Shown here in pieces: positions 10,235-24,500 of a DNA stretch of 64,000 nucleotides. Position 1 is the stretch's first letter, and every line of letters starts with the position of its first letter. Source of the stretch: Gerris lacustris. Its lineage: Eukaryota > Arthropoda > Insecta > Hemiptera > Gerridae. Below the pieces are notes generated by a model. It was given only the letters and a program-made list of their open reading frames with translations, had not been told where the DNA came from and ran no database searches. Made by a program: the position numbers and the translations under genes. Where the stretch lies: the NCBI GenBank assembly GCA_951217055.1, contig OX578282.1, forward strand, positions 25,362,157 through 25,426,156. The letters are read 5' to 3'.

Positions 10235-11257
10235 TTAGTGTTAATGGAATCAAAAGCTTGTCAGAATTAGTAATAGTTTTAGTTTAATAATATCAGGTCA
10301 TTATTAATAACATGTTATTAACAATTTAAATTCTTCTGATGTTAAAGAAGCATTTTCGTTAAAGCTAATTTTATCATATTATGTGTTTTTCTAGAAAGTT
10401 GCTGACACAATTTCTTTTCCATAAGTCTAATCCTATGGTCTCATTCTTATGAACCACTTTAACACTTATAAAGATAGTTTTAAAATATTTGTTTAATGTT
10501 TATATAAGTTACCCAGAATTATATTTGTTATTTCTAAACTTCTAGTAGATATTCCTAATTTATATTTATATTTTAATTATAATTGTAGTAATTAGTAATT
10601 GGACTGATAATTTTTGAAGTGAAGATTTATTAAGTTTAAATTTAGATTCTAGTCTTTGAATAGGTTGTTAAATTATTAGGTGGTCATAAAATACAGGAGG
10701 AATTATCCTTGTTATCTCGATAGGAAGAAAAAGACCTGTGGAATTCTTATAGAACATTTTAATTTCTATCCTTATTTTTTAAATAAATAATAGTTATGAA
10801 AAACTTTTATTTTCTTGGTATTTAAAATATACAGTAGCTCCCCTTCTCTTAAAAGTTGTAAATACAAAATTATAATATTCTTAGTTTTCTAAATACTACA
10901 TTCTGAATAATCGTACCAAATTTCAACCCTTCTATTTATTCAGGAAGAGAAAGTTTTGAGTGAGGGCTTTCGCTTTTACTATATTATTGAAGATTGATGA
11001 TATATTCCTAAATATTATATTTGTTGTATAAGAATAATTATCCGTGGCACATTATGCCGTTTTTGACACAGGGTGAGAGTGTCACTCCATTCATACAAAT
11101 GTCAATTCAATTAAGCAGCTACATATCCATTTATATGGCTAAGCTGGGTGAACATGGGGCCCTTATCAGAGCCTGGAATGGATTCAGGAGCCTCCTATAC
11201 CATCTGCAGGAGCAGATGGTAGCAATGACCTACCTGGGACACCATATATTCGTCCCT
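10235..11257. other. No gene; degraded SINE-like segment near its right end
   Basis: AT-rich. From about 11040 to 11257 there is a less AT-rich block containing tggctaagctgggtgaac, similar to the relic at 300-480; an 84-codon ORF across it has no family. Otherwise nothing. Confidence 0.5.
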
Positions 11258-11627
11258 CTTATGCCAGAACCATGAATGTGCAAATTCCACATTGTTGGGA
11301 AATGCCGTTTTAAAGTTTATGATCCATATTCAGCATTCTATTACATAATTCAGCTATTCTATTTCAATTAATTTTGTTTTATGTACAGCAACATGGTATA
11401 GTGCTTATTAGCCGGACAATTTTTTTGGCCCTCGCATCCCCCCCTCTTCCTGAAAATACAAATTTATTGTTTCAGTATTTCACAATTATCAAACTGCTAT
11501 AGCCAATAACAGCTGATACAATGCAGGTACGAATTCGGGGTTTTGGCACAACATAGATTATAAAACAAGTCCAAATAGCTAATAAACCCATAATATAAAA
11601 ATTTGCACATTCGTGGTTCTGGCATAA
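11258..11627. mobile_element. MITE-like element with 29-bp inverted ends
   Basis: The left end cttatgccagaaccatgaat is matched in inverted form by the right end attcgtggttctggcataag (one mismatch over 29 bp). The interior is noncoding. The superfamily is not recognised. Confidence 0.6.
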
Positions 11628-11826
11628 GCGATACATTGTATATAGTCTTAAATAAAATTATTATTTACACATATTTTATATGAATAGTGAAAACTAAAAA
11701 CTTACATGAAAACTAATTATATACTTCAGAATAACTCCTTGAAGCCCTTTTATAAAAGAGTTTTCCTAATAAGAAAGTAATCTTGAAAAAAGCAAAAAAA
11801 AAAAAAAAGAAAAAAGAAAACTATAT

Positions 11827-11901
11827 GCACAGGAAAACTTTTTCCTGTGCTTATAATTCACTCTAAACACAGGAAAACATTTTCCTGTGTATAGAGTGAA
11901 A
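11827..11901. repeat. Two adjacent perfect hairpins
   Basis: gcacaggaaaa / ttttcctgtgc at 11827-11850, and acacaggaaaa / ttttcctgtgt at 11867-11890. The second is extended by ttcactcta / tagagtgaa on the outside. Both share the core cacaggaaaa. Confidence 0.75.
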
Positions 11902-14900
11902 ACTTTTTAACAGCCATTGTGAAAAAAAAAAAAAACTAAAAATAAGCAAAAAGCACTTCCCTGAGGGATCATAGCTACAGATATCTTGGAGGAGTAGCTC
12001 ATGTCTGACCTGTTATAGGAAATCTTATAAATAAACAAACATTTTTTTTTCATAGAAATATATTTAAAAATAAAAAAGTTTTGTTTATTATATGGCATAT
12101 AAATATGTAACAAAGTTTAATGAATAATATAAAATGTTTAAGTATAAAAAAATAAAATAATTAATTCCACACATCTACATACAAAATGTAAAATAATTAC
12201 TTTTTATTATTGTTATTTAAAGTTTTATTATTAAAAAATTATTAGCAGTTAAATGTCGCTGCAATTTATTTTCATATTTTATTTTATTATGTACATATTT
12301 TAACAGATATACCACAATTTTTACATATTTACATTTAACAATATACATTATATTAGGTAGCCTAAATAATTTAAGTATAATTATACATATTATTTTGTGT
12401 ACAAAAAACTAAATTATTTTTTATTGAATCAATTGTATTTTTCTTTTAGTGTTCTTTACGACATGTCAAAGTTGGTCAAGAAAGTAACTTCGACCCATTC
12501 TTAATAAATTTAGTGTGAAAAAATTAATAATTAATATAATTGGTTATTAGTTCACTGAAGAGAAACAAACTGGTCTAAACTACTTTTATTGAAAACAATT
12601 TCTGAAAATAAAACTAAGCAATTTAATTACACTTTGAGTTATTTTTTAATAATTTTCAGAAAAAACAAACAATTTTTAAGTGTATTATGAATTATGAATG
12701 AGAATGCATTTACTTGTTTCTTTTTGTTAGAATTATAGATACATAACTTGTACAGCAAAACCCTATATTACCTAAATTTTGTTAATATTATATTTCCAAC
12801 GTGGCATGATGGACAGTGTATTTACTTTATATACTAGCTAAATACATAATAATTACTTCATTTATTAACTGATTCAATAAATCATTCACATCATATTTAT
12901 TTTAATCATTGATTTATTTTATAAAGCTAATCATGGTAAAACTTTTGTCATAAGAATACTTATTGCTATAATATATGTATACTTTCCTAAATATTACTTA
13001 ATGTAAGCTTTTTAAAAAGAAAAATTACCATTAATTTATTTATTAAATTTTCAGGATAATTAAATATGAAATTAAAAAAGGATTTTAGTAAGGACCCAAA
13101 ATGGAGTAATAAAGTTGAAATTACTCTGTTTTTAAGGCATGTCAGTTAAAGATCCTTCTTAATTTCACATTAGCTCACTTCTTGATTGATTACTTTTAAA
13201 CCCTAAATAAGATCCAGAATTCTTCAAAATTATATATGAATCAACCTTTATATAGGGCGTTCTGCATAATAATAAAAAATATCCATATAAATTCTGAATA
13301 GTCAAAAAGTTCAGTTTATGTTGTCTTGTTGGACGCATTTAAGGTGTAAAATTACCTCTTGGAATACATTTTTTTTTTTTGTAATTATATAGTTAAAATT
13401 AAATTGACTTATTTATAAACAAATATCTATGTATAAAATTACAAATAATTTGATATTTAATTATATTCTCTTTGTTAGAACTTAAATACATTATGATAAT
13501 AATTAAAAATATAATATAATTAATTAAAAGTCAGTCTTTTGGTTAATAATATGGCTTTTGTATTTAAGGTAAAAAAGAATGTAAGACTTAAAATTTAATA
13601 AAAATGAGAATTTACTGAGTGTGAATTTAGAATATAAAATGTTTTTTTTTTTATTTTATGAAAGGAAGTATTTTGAAAAAGGTGAAAGTTTTTTGTGTGA
13701 GTGAGTTTTGCAAATTTCACTTAACAAAAATATATTTATTGTTGCATTTTTATCTTAGTTATTTACTGCAAGAGTTTTACTTAAGTTTCTACTTTGTAAA
13801 AAAAAAACATCATTCTTAAATTGTTACAACAAAGAAACTCTTTGTAATTTAAACATAGTACTTGTTAAGAGCCTTTTAAAAGCTTAAAGTACTTTAAAAT
13901 ATAAAAATATTTTACATAAAGAAACTGTTTCAAAAATTGTATGACACCTTGTTACTAGCTCAAAAAACTTAAATTTACAGATATTTTGTAAGTACAATTA
14001 TCAGTTAAACCATTTACATATACCATTTTTTTAAATTTAAACTTTTATTTCATATAATTATTTTTTGGAATCGTTTCGGCGAAAAATTAGAAACTATGAG
14101 TATTTTTTTTAAAATAGTAAGTAGAGGGTAGTTTAGTTAATTTGTCAATTTAATATTCAGTAAATTTATTTTTAAATAAAACTTTAGCTTTAATAACCAA
14201 TAAAATCTCAAGATTTTTTTGTTTCTTTTATTACAAAACTATAATATGTATTATACAGACATGTAAAAGAGGTGTCCGTGATTTTAAATCAAATTTCTTT
14301 AATATCAGACACCTTTTTTGATGACCCTGTACTTATTAAAAAAGTAAATATCCTTATAAATTATTATTAATATATAATTATTTTTTTACTTAAACTAGGC
14401 TTAATTTAAATTAATTTGCATTATACTTATTAAAATAACTATTATTAAATCTAATTTATAAAAAATAAGGTATTTATTACTCGTTATTCTTTAAATATGA
14501 TAACGTTATATCTTTGGATACATTTTGTTTAGATAATTAATTAATTTACTTATTTATTTTAATTTAAATAAATCATCAAACTCTGTCATATATAGTATTT
14601 TTTTTTTTTTGCATCAATTCAAATTTGAGTGGGGGAAATAGATTTTTATTTTTAAATAAAAAGTACTTTTAATTTTAAATATTTCTTACACATATTTGTA
14701 AGCTAATAATTCTATAAGAAGAGCTAAAGCAAATCTAGACTATATCTAGAAAGCACAGCATGAAAATAAGTAAAATATATTTTTATTAATATGATCTTGT
14801 ATAATTTATTATATTAAATACATAGTTTTGCTGGTTTGTATTGTTAATTATAAAAATGCATTTTATTGACCTCCGGTTTAATTGCCTAAGCAAATATCCC

Positions 14901-15375
14901 ACATTTTCTTTTTATTGGTTTGACTGATGGGATTTTCATTTTATTGGGTATTTTTTATAATAGTACAATAATATTAAGCAATCTAACTATTTCAGCTATA
15001 TTCAGTAGGATTAATTCTGTTTATTCAAGTCCTAATTGACATTCAATATTAAAACACTAATTAGATAAGAGATTAGATTAATTCCTACTACTTTAACCTG
15101 CAGCTCTTAGAAGTCACTCCGGTGTTAAGGTCTTTAGAAAATGTTTAGGACAGATTTGGAATTTTTTTGTTTGCTAACTTATGATCGGCAGAATTAGTTG
15201 AAAAAATGTCATATTTTGTATATGAAAGAAATCTCATCTAATATTTAATTAGTAATAGTCTTTTGTTATTGGTAATTTTTGCCGTTTTATAATTATCCTG
15301 TTGCTGTTCTCTCTAATAATTTCTTAATTATTTCCCCCTTCAGTTTTTCATTCGTTTGAAAATAGGTTTATGTGG
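11902..15375. other. 3' flank and probable 3' UTR of the cadherin gene
   Basis: Very AT-rich with many homopolymer runs. No ORF of interest, RNA gene or repeat family recognised, apart from the candidate poly(A) sites close to 15.0 kb. Confidence 0.55.
15020..15025 (-). promoter_or_regulatory. Candidate poly(A) signal of the cadherin gene
   Basis: AATAAA on the minus strand about 350 nt after the stop. The region is very AT-rich, so chance matches are expected; another lies near 14910. Weak support. Confidence 0.3.
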
Positions 15376-15571
15376 TTAAACTATGAGGAGTCGTTGACTA
15401 CCACTTCTGTTTAATGGTGGAGGACTGAATTGACCATGCTGCTGTTTTCTTCTTAATGTATGCTCACATGCTCCGCTTCCTTCGCTGCTTGGATCATTGC
15501 TTCCACTCCCACTTCCACTGCCTCGTTGAAAACTCTTCTGTAAGCTTTTCAGCGAATCCTCGTAACTTCCA
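15376..15571 (-). CDS. Cadherin exon y, C-terminus and stop
   Basis: Residues 1652-1716 and TAA at 15376-15378. It holds GSYEDSLKSLQKSF, a Gly-Ser run (SGSGSGS), a proline patch (FSPPPLNRSGS), and the hydrophobic end SQRLLIV. The last four residues fit the class II PDZ-ligand pattern. The acceptor is ttgttacag. Downstream on the minus strand, AATAAA at 15020-15025 is the first obvious poly(A) candidate. Confidence 0.87.
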
Positions 15572-18500
15572 CTGTAACAAAGTTCAGACAAGAAAGAAAT
15601 CTGCCATGGAAGAGAAAATATTTAATTTCAAATTTAAAAACATAATACTAATTTAATATTTTACACAGTTTGGGTTACAACAATTTTGTTACAGATTATA
15701 ATTTAATTTAGATAATCTTCTAATAATTTACACTGGCTTTTATTTAAATAAATAAAAATTAATACTTGAAGTATCTTAAGAAAACAGATACTTGCAGTAT
15801 TAAATGGTGAAAGCTCAAAAAAATTGATGTACAATTGTAATAATTTTTTATTAATAACAATAGTATAGAAGTATAAAAGATGTTAAAAGTAAATTTGCTT
15901 ACTGTGAGCTTGATGATGAGTGAGAAGAATGGGAACAGGGGCAGCATGCATGATGAGGTTCTACAATACCAGAATCTCTTCCACTTGAGTGAACACTTGC
16001 CATGCTTGCTTTGAGTTGGGTGGCAAGAGTGTTGCCTGGTCTTGATATACCTGATCTACCAGCTCTCGATCTATGCCTGGGACATCCTGCCCTATGCCTT
16101 CTAGATCTCCTACAACAAAATGACAGATTAACCAAAAAAGAAAAAATAGTAGCATAAATAAAGTACTTTATATAGTAACATAAAGTCTCTGCCGGGTATT
16201 GCCCTAATTCCAACTCACTTCTAACATCGTTTCACACTAATAATATCATTTAACCGATCTCTTTGTCCAGATATTAGTTTTAGTTGTAAGGAAATTAGAA
16301 GAAAAAAAAAAATATATTAAAGCCGAAATTTTTATTTTATTTCAAGACTAAAGATACTGTTAGTTTACAGATATAGTATGCATAGAAATATCCAAAGCTT
16401 AAAGCCTCCATTATTCCTAATTTTATTATTCCTTTCCTCACAAAGATTGTTAGCAATGAGATTTTCAAGTCCAATAAATCTAGATTATCTGAGACCGTGA
16501 CTATCTTCTATGTGTTAAAATATGCGAGCATAATGAAGTAAGATAGTGATAGTAGAGATACTGCTAATATCTCTCAAAATTAGCAACTCCTTGGGAGTGA
16601 TCAATTGAATGGGTTTACAATGTCAGGATTCACAGATTCTCAAATGCAGTTTCCTCCGTCTATATATTTATTAGATTATATTTACTTTTATAGACTCCAA
16701 TCGTGGAAACCTTTGCTATTAGATAGTATTGCTTGTTGTTTCTAATAAAGCAAACTGTGGTCCCACCGAGAGTAAATACCTAAATCCTTAACCACATAAT
16801 CTCTTAATGAATTTATTAATTAAGTCTCATAAATAGTATACAATTTGTTCACCAAGTAATAATTTTATTTTCTTCTGACTGTTTACAGACGATTAAAGCA
16901 GAAATCTTCAAAGAAAAGCACACCGTCTCTCTAGGTAATGCATTTATTTAATTTTCTTGTGCTAATTTGAAGTAAGTCCCAATGTACATCGGGTGTCTTA
17001 ACAAATTAAATAATTAGTATTTTATGGTGGTGATGGGAAGTGTTGACTAAATGTAGAATTAGTGTTTTAAAAAATAAAATAGTACTAGTAAATTATTATA
17101 GTCACAAAAAAATGAATGAGCTAAATGTGCCTAGAGTTTGATTAAGAGGTTAAAGAGTGCTTTATATCTCATAACTCAAATTTCAAACATCTTTTTTTCA
17201 AAAGTATAGGCTCACCGGTTTTATTTAATAAAAAATGAACAGCTGAAGTTTAGTAATTAGGTTAGTAATTCATTTTCATTAAAAAGTTATTTAATTATAA
17301 CAGGTTTTACCTGTAGACTCCAACACCTGCTCTCGATACACAGCTCTCTGCTGAATCTTCCATAAAAGCATTTGGATAGAATAATGATCTTGGCCTATCG
17401 TCCAATCTACTTATAGATTTAGATCTAAATAGAGTTCCACCTCCAAGACTTAGGCTATCTGTCTTCTTTCTGTAATTTAAACAATTTGACAATTCTCATT
17501 CTGAAAAACTCAGGTAAATTAAAAGAATGGGTGGGAATGAATAAGACTTATTACTTAATATATTATTAGCATTTATTGTTAAAGAATGTCTGCTAAATAA
17601 TAAATACTGGTATAATTATAACACTTTTTGTACACCAAAAATTATATAGAATAATTCAGAACTAAAATTAAAAGAAATAAAAAAGCAACAAAAACTAAAA
17701 GATTGCTCACAATGATAACCACATACTTTATTTCAAATTATTATTACTATACATATATTTTTTTAAATATTATATTTTATTTCTTGTAGTTCTATTTCTT
17801 TATTTGATGATCAATTTCTGGTTGAATAGTTAGGGTTGCATATCCTTGATCTTTTTTTTATCAATAAATATTATAAAATGATCTACTTATTATGAGCTAA
17901 AATAGCAATATAATTTACCATTAAAGTTATCTATAAATGAAAGTACCTTCGTTTATGCAGACAGATGACACAGAATGCTGAAGTAATAGCTCCAATAAAC
18001 ACAATGCATCCTAAGGCCATGGTAGCAAATTCCAAACTAGATATTGTTAGATTTCCTTCCCTGTGTTTCTTCCTTATATAAATGTCTTCCGGTTCAGGTA
18101 CTCTAATAGAATGTAGGTGCATTGGGAACAAACTATTTTTAATTTCTTCCTCTTTTGTTGATAGAACCCTGTGAAAAATGTTGAAAATATGTATTTACTG
18201 CATCAATTCACAGAGACAATAATTTGAATACATTGTTTTCAGTAACAACCTACAGTACTATGTTAATGGGATAAGTACTGTGTATCACAGTAATCTTACC
18301 CTGCATGCAGTTTGAGTCCTGGTTGTTTATCTATCTTCTGACCGAGAGGCTTATCTAGGGTTTAAATAAACCACCTCCATGGATATGTTGTGGATCACCG
18401 AGCAAATAAAAAATCTGCAAATTCAATTTGGCACCCTCTCAGATGTTGTGCCCAGGGACAGCTGTCCCCCCTTGCACTCCCATTTTTTAAACCACACCAT

Positions 18501-21500
18501 TTTTAAACATTTTTTTACTACGTTTTTATTAACTTGTTTTCTAGTTTGTTTGTGTGTAGGTCCAGTACAAATCTTGCAATCGATTTTTAACCAACTTCCC
18601 GAGTAGCTAGACATTTGAAACTTTTAGTATAGCTCACTCTTTACTTGTACTCATTTTTCTTCTCTTACCGCTCTTTTCTTTTTATATTATATTTTTTTTA
18701 AATTAATTTAAAATGAACAAAATATTTAAATGTGGCATTTAAAACTTCAAATAAATATAAAGCTATGACCTCCCCTCACGAGTCCTCATATCCTACTACA
18801 GATTAATAGTTCTGTTTGGTTAATATGTGAATTAAAAAAAATATAAATACTAAGTACTCTTACTTTTATTAAATAATTTGATACTTACTCGCTAAATGTT
18901 TCCATATCCACAATAATATTCATCATTGGGTCAACTGCGTACAAATACATATCAGTCCTGAAAATAACAATTTAAATTAGATCCAAAATGAATGGTAAAT
19001 TAATATTATTTATTTCTAACATTTTGCAAAAAGAAGCCCACAGATGGTTCCATACTTAGTTGAACTGTCTGCACACATTTTATATTGAATTAAATTAAAT
19101 GTTACCCTATGGGGAATTGTAAGTAGGTCTAAACAACCAAAATTTTATTTCATACTCAATATTTAATAAATATTTTATACTCATATGTGACCATTCATCC
19201 CAAATATGATGCAAATAAGCTATGTGTCACATAACTTGGTAGACAATTTTACTTTGGTATGCTAAGCAAAATCCTAATACTAAAAACTATTTTGGTTATT
19301 ATATATTTTTTTATCTTCTCCATTTCCAATCCAGTTATTTTGAATTGTTCTGTATTATTATATTGTCTCTCTGTTTCTTTTGTTTCCACTTTTATTTAAT
19401 TTAAGGTCATTAGTTAGCATATCTCTTCCACTCTAGGTTCTATTCGAGCATGGCCCACACTCTGGCTCAATGTGTCCACCCAGCCTTATGAAGTAAATAG
19501 GGTAGCCACTTGATAGAAATTACATTCAATGGTCTCATGAACTGATATCAATGTACTAATCCCCTCCGATCTATTACTATAATAATAGTTAAGGATAATC
19601 TGGTTGGCTCTGGCCCTTGCATTTCTTTTGTACCTCTGAATTAATATAATTTTCTAACTTAAATTTATTATACTTACATCTCTTCAGTTAGATGAGGTTC
19701 AAACTTTCTGACTTTTACTTCCAGTCCAGTGATATTTGATAATAATCTGAACAAATTAAGTAAATTAAATTATAAATAAAAGTTTTAAATTATTTATACA
19801 CCTAAAATAATTTACGAGTAGACTAAAAAGCCTTATAAATAATTAAATTTAAACCTGATAATATTTTAGTATAATTCTTTCAATTATATACAATCATTTT
19901 TTAAAATTAATATACATTTATTATTAGATAAATTTAGTTAATTTCCATAATATAACATTTTTCTTTGCATCCTTTTGATTTATTAGAATACTTACTGAGT
20001 TATATTTCGTGCAGATCTTTCCACATCACTGGGCTTAGCTCCTAGCTCCAAAATTAATTTCTTGTGGTCATCAATAATATATACCTAAACAAAATCAACC
20101 ATGTTAAAACTCGAGGGACTGAAAACCAAATATAAAAATATAATAATATGTATAAATAAGAAAGTATATAGAACTTCTGTATTCTGAATTATTTGTAAAA
20201 AATGTGTTGTACTATTTTAGGCATGAATAACAGTAACAATATACAGTAGAACCTCGATAAGAAGTGTCTCAAGGTGATTAGGGAAATAGTCTTGTTATCG
20301 AGGTGCTTTTTTTGTTGAGGGTCGTGTTATCAAGATTATTTTGGCTATCAGTCGTGTTATCGAGGTTAATGGGCAGGGTTTTCAAGTCTAGACTTGTTCA
20401 AGGTCGACCCATTCCTGTATAGAGTTGCATTATAGAGGTTGACTTCTCAAAACGACTTGTTATAGAGGTTCTGAGTTACGTTGTGAATTAGAAAAAATCC
20501 GTGTTATAGAGGTTGTTTGGATAACAATAGTCGTGTTATAGAGGTTAATTTAACATTATGTGTTATGGCAATCTCAAAGGGATTTGAAAATTGCACTTTT
20601 AATTGAGGTTGTCATGTTATTGAGGGTCGTGTAAACGAGGTTCTACTGTACCTATAATAAATAAAAATTGACTTGTTTTTATGTCATCTTCAGTTAGCTC
20701 CTACCCTGAACATTTTTTTTAAAATTTTATTTGAAATAATTTTGAAACATTTACTGTTTTCATTTATAGGGGTTGCTAAATAACTATTCAGGCTGAATTA
20801 AGTTGACTAAAAAAATAACAATTATCATAAAACTCTAAAATACAGTAGTAGTAAAATTGAATATTATAATGTGTCTTACATTCGTTAGTCAATTCAAATA
20901 AAGACTGATCAAAAGATTTACTTATTAGTGATACTAGAAAAAGATTGGAGTTAATAATAAGCATATAAATATTTTTTACTAATGAGTGGTCAATAGTGAT
21001 AATATTTTGGGACAGTCCATCAACTTGTCATATCTATTTGTTGTAGATACTCCACACTTTTGGACAACTGTATGAGTCAATTATTTATTAATTATTTGTA
21101 AACTTACAAAAACATTAGCTGTAGAATAAGAGCCATCTTGTGCTCCTTTTCTGTCCGTTGCTCTCACATCGAAAGTATACACAGCACCTGCATCTTCTAG
21201 AAAGCTGACAGTAGAACGAACTTGTCCTGTAAGATGATCTATAGCAAATTTTCCAAGTTCTTTAGTTGATTTTGTAGCTAGACTGTATCTCACTTCTGAA
21301 TTTAATCCTTCATCTGCATCTGAAGCCTGTATTAAAATTAACATGTAATTATTTTTTTTTTCTCAATAGCAGTTAAAAACTACATCTAGCTTACATGATG
21401 TGTTAAGGTTCTTTAGAGGCTATTTAAAAAATAAGGCTATTTTTACCTATTGAGGCTTTATTAAGTAATTCCTTAATATTAAATGATAAGTAAATTATGT

Positions 21501-24500
21501 CTATAATTCTGGTTAGACAAAAAAAATCTTTCCTAAAATTAAATTTTAATTCTAAAGTCTGCTTTAGGCCGCTTTCATCTGAGTTTTGTCTTTCTTGTGG
21601 CATACAAACAGGTCCTTTCCTATATCTATTCCTAAATTTAAATTTATTTAAGAAGAGGTATTTGATTTAAATCAGTAATGATAAATATAAAATACACCTC
21701 CTTCTTCCCAGTTTACTCTACCTGAATTATATATTTTTTTTAGATTCACCAATAATTTGGACTCTGAGCTTTTTTCTATATGTTATATAAAAAAGTAAAA
21801 AGCGAGTTAATTATGAATACAGTCATGCCCAAGTATGACTGTATTCACACATACAGACACTTGTGGTTAGAAGCACAAGTGTCAGAAGGGGATACAGATT
21901 TAGCTAGTTAGTGGAAATATTATATTGCTCTTGACTTTGAATTAATATTTCTTACCAAGCAAACAAGCAAATTATGGGTGCAAAAAATGCTCTGACACTT
22001 GTGGTTAGAAGCACAAGTGTCAGAAGGGGATACAGATTTAGCTAGTTAGTGGAAATATTATATTGCTCTTGACTTTGAATTAATATTTCTTACCAAGCAA
22101 ACAAGCAAATTATGGGTGCAAAAAATGCTCTGACACTTGTGCTTAGAAGCACAAGTGTCAGAAGGGGATACAGATTTAGCTAGTTAGTGGAAATATTATA
22201 TTGCTCTTGACTTTGAATTAATATTTCTTACCAAGCAAACAAGCAAATTATGGGTGCAAAAAATGCTCTGACACTTGTGCTTAGAAGCACAAGTGTCAGA
22301 AGGGGATACAGATTTAGCTAGTTAGTGGAAATATTATATTGCTCTTGACTTTGAATTAATATTTCTTACCAAGCAAACAAGCAAATTATGGGTGCAAAAA
22401 ATACATTGGTGTAATTCCATCAATGTTTCAAAACTAACAATATATTTCCTTTAGGTAAAAAGTGTACTTTGTTCATAATTTAAGGATTTGTTGTACTATA
22501 TAATTAGTCTATTAGGGTAGAAATAATTAATTGGTTTTTACCCGTCAACTTCTTGACATGATGTTTGTATCTTTTGTTAAGCAATAGTCGTTTTTTTAGG
22601 TTATTTACTTTGATTTTCAAATAATAAAAGGTATTTTAATGTTAAACTTACTTGTAGCTTTATGATAGGATATCCGTAGCTTGCAGACGTAGGTATAGCA
22701 ACTACAATAGGCCGCCTTATGTTACTGTTGAACTGAGGAACATTATCATTTACATCCTTCACTCTCACCACAACTTTAACTTCATTTGGCTCTGTAAAAA
22801 AATCATTAAGAATTATTTAAACTTTGATGTTTTGTCATTCCTTTTAGATTCACTATTTCATTTGCATTGGAAAGAAATTTATTAGTTGTCCAAACTAATA
22901 TTTAGTTAGATTGTTTTTGGTTTCCTAGCTTACCGAAGATGTGTTTTTTTTTGTTTTTTTTTAGTAGTTCTTCTAGTTTATTTCTCTGCATTCAAAAATG
23001 TCTAGCAGTCAGGAAACTTTTTTGGTATAGTCTGCCTGTCAGTCTGGAAGTAATATTTTTGTGAACCACCCTATCTTAAAAATTACAGGTCACACTTAAA
23101 TAAAATTTGAGTGGTGGGTCATAATAATTAGCCCACTGTTGGCGCCATATTATTTTCAACTCTCTGTGTCTATTGCTTCCTCTTAAAAATGTGACCCTAC
23201 TGGAAATTGTAACATGTTCAAACATCAAAACTCTCAGCTCCTAGTAGGATTCACACACACTCATTATTTTATACTCATGTGACCATTCATCCAATATTAG
23301 TATGCGAGGAAGCTATTCACCACATAATAGGTTAATTTATTGAGTATTTATTAAGTATGAAAAATGTAATACATTATTTTTTTATTTACTCTTTTCTTTT
23401 TTTGAGAACCCTTTTGGTCATTGATAATTCAAAAGAGATACCAAATTTCTTGCTCTGCTTCTATTGCCGGGGACAAGCATCCCTCTTATATTTATGCTAT
23501 AGAAACCTAGTTAGGTATAGATTGTCCTTTTTTGCTCAGTAACCACTTCTATTTCATTCCTTTTATAAAATTATACAGATTTCACTGATACTTTATGAAT
23601 TAATTCATTTGAAGTTGATATTAAATTATTACCTAGGTCATCAGGATGAACTGGATATATCATACTAGACACCTGCCTTGGTTTCTTGACTGGTCTTACT
23701 TTTACTTTAGCTTGTAACTTATCCGTCACTTCTCTGTCTGGACTTTTCATTAGGTAAAGTGTGCCGTTCTTAGCATCTACAATATTTAATAGTAAAAAAA
23801 AGTTATTAATATTTTTTAAATACTTAAAATATATATATATATATTTTTTTTTTTCACAATGAAAAAAAACAACTTTATATTAGATTTGAACTAAGTTTAA
23901 TAAATGCTGTCAATGTTTACCTATGCTGAAGCTGCCTTCATATCCAAGAGTTGGTACCAAACTGAACTTTAGATCCAAATCTGATGTGACATTAATTTTT
24001 AGAAGTTCTAAAGGCACAATGCAATTTTCTTCAACCTGTAATACAAATATTATGTTAGAATACTTGTTCAAAAGTAGTAATAATAATACTCCTTAGCTCA
24101 ACAGCCTATGGACGACTTTGGTCTGTCAAAGGACTTACACAAATATATTTAGTGGATGACAGAGAGGTCGCATCATATATTGTTCAAAAAGAAACATTTA
24201 AAAAAATAAATTTATTGTAAAATTAATTTAAGCTTGAAATTTTATGAAATATTATTATCCCACAAAATTATTCTTTTATAATTATATTTGTTTAAGAATA
24301 TCAGGAGCATAATTCTCTTAATAATTTGTATCTCTTATATTTTTTAGAAAAGATTTTAAATACTGTCATCAGAAAGCAATGGGTTCGATTTCAGCTGAAT
24401 TGGATAACAGTTTAAACTCATATACGAGGTGCTAGGCTTGATTCCAGGTAGATTGATAAAAATTTAAGCAAGTGGAGTAACAATGATGTAATGCCTAGGT

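Noticed and set aside
11021..11275. 84-codon ORF, plus strand
   Set aside because: Lies across a degraded SINE-like segment; no protein family.
21856..22407. CRISPR-like array
   Set aside because: Spacer parts are identical between units; this is a simple 138-bp tandem repeat in an intron.
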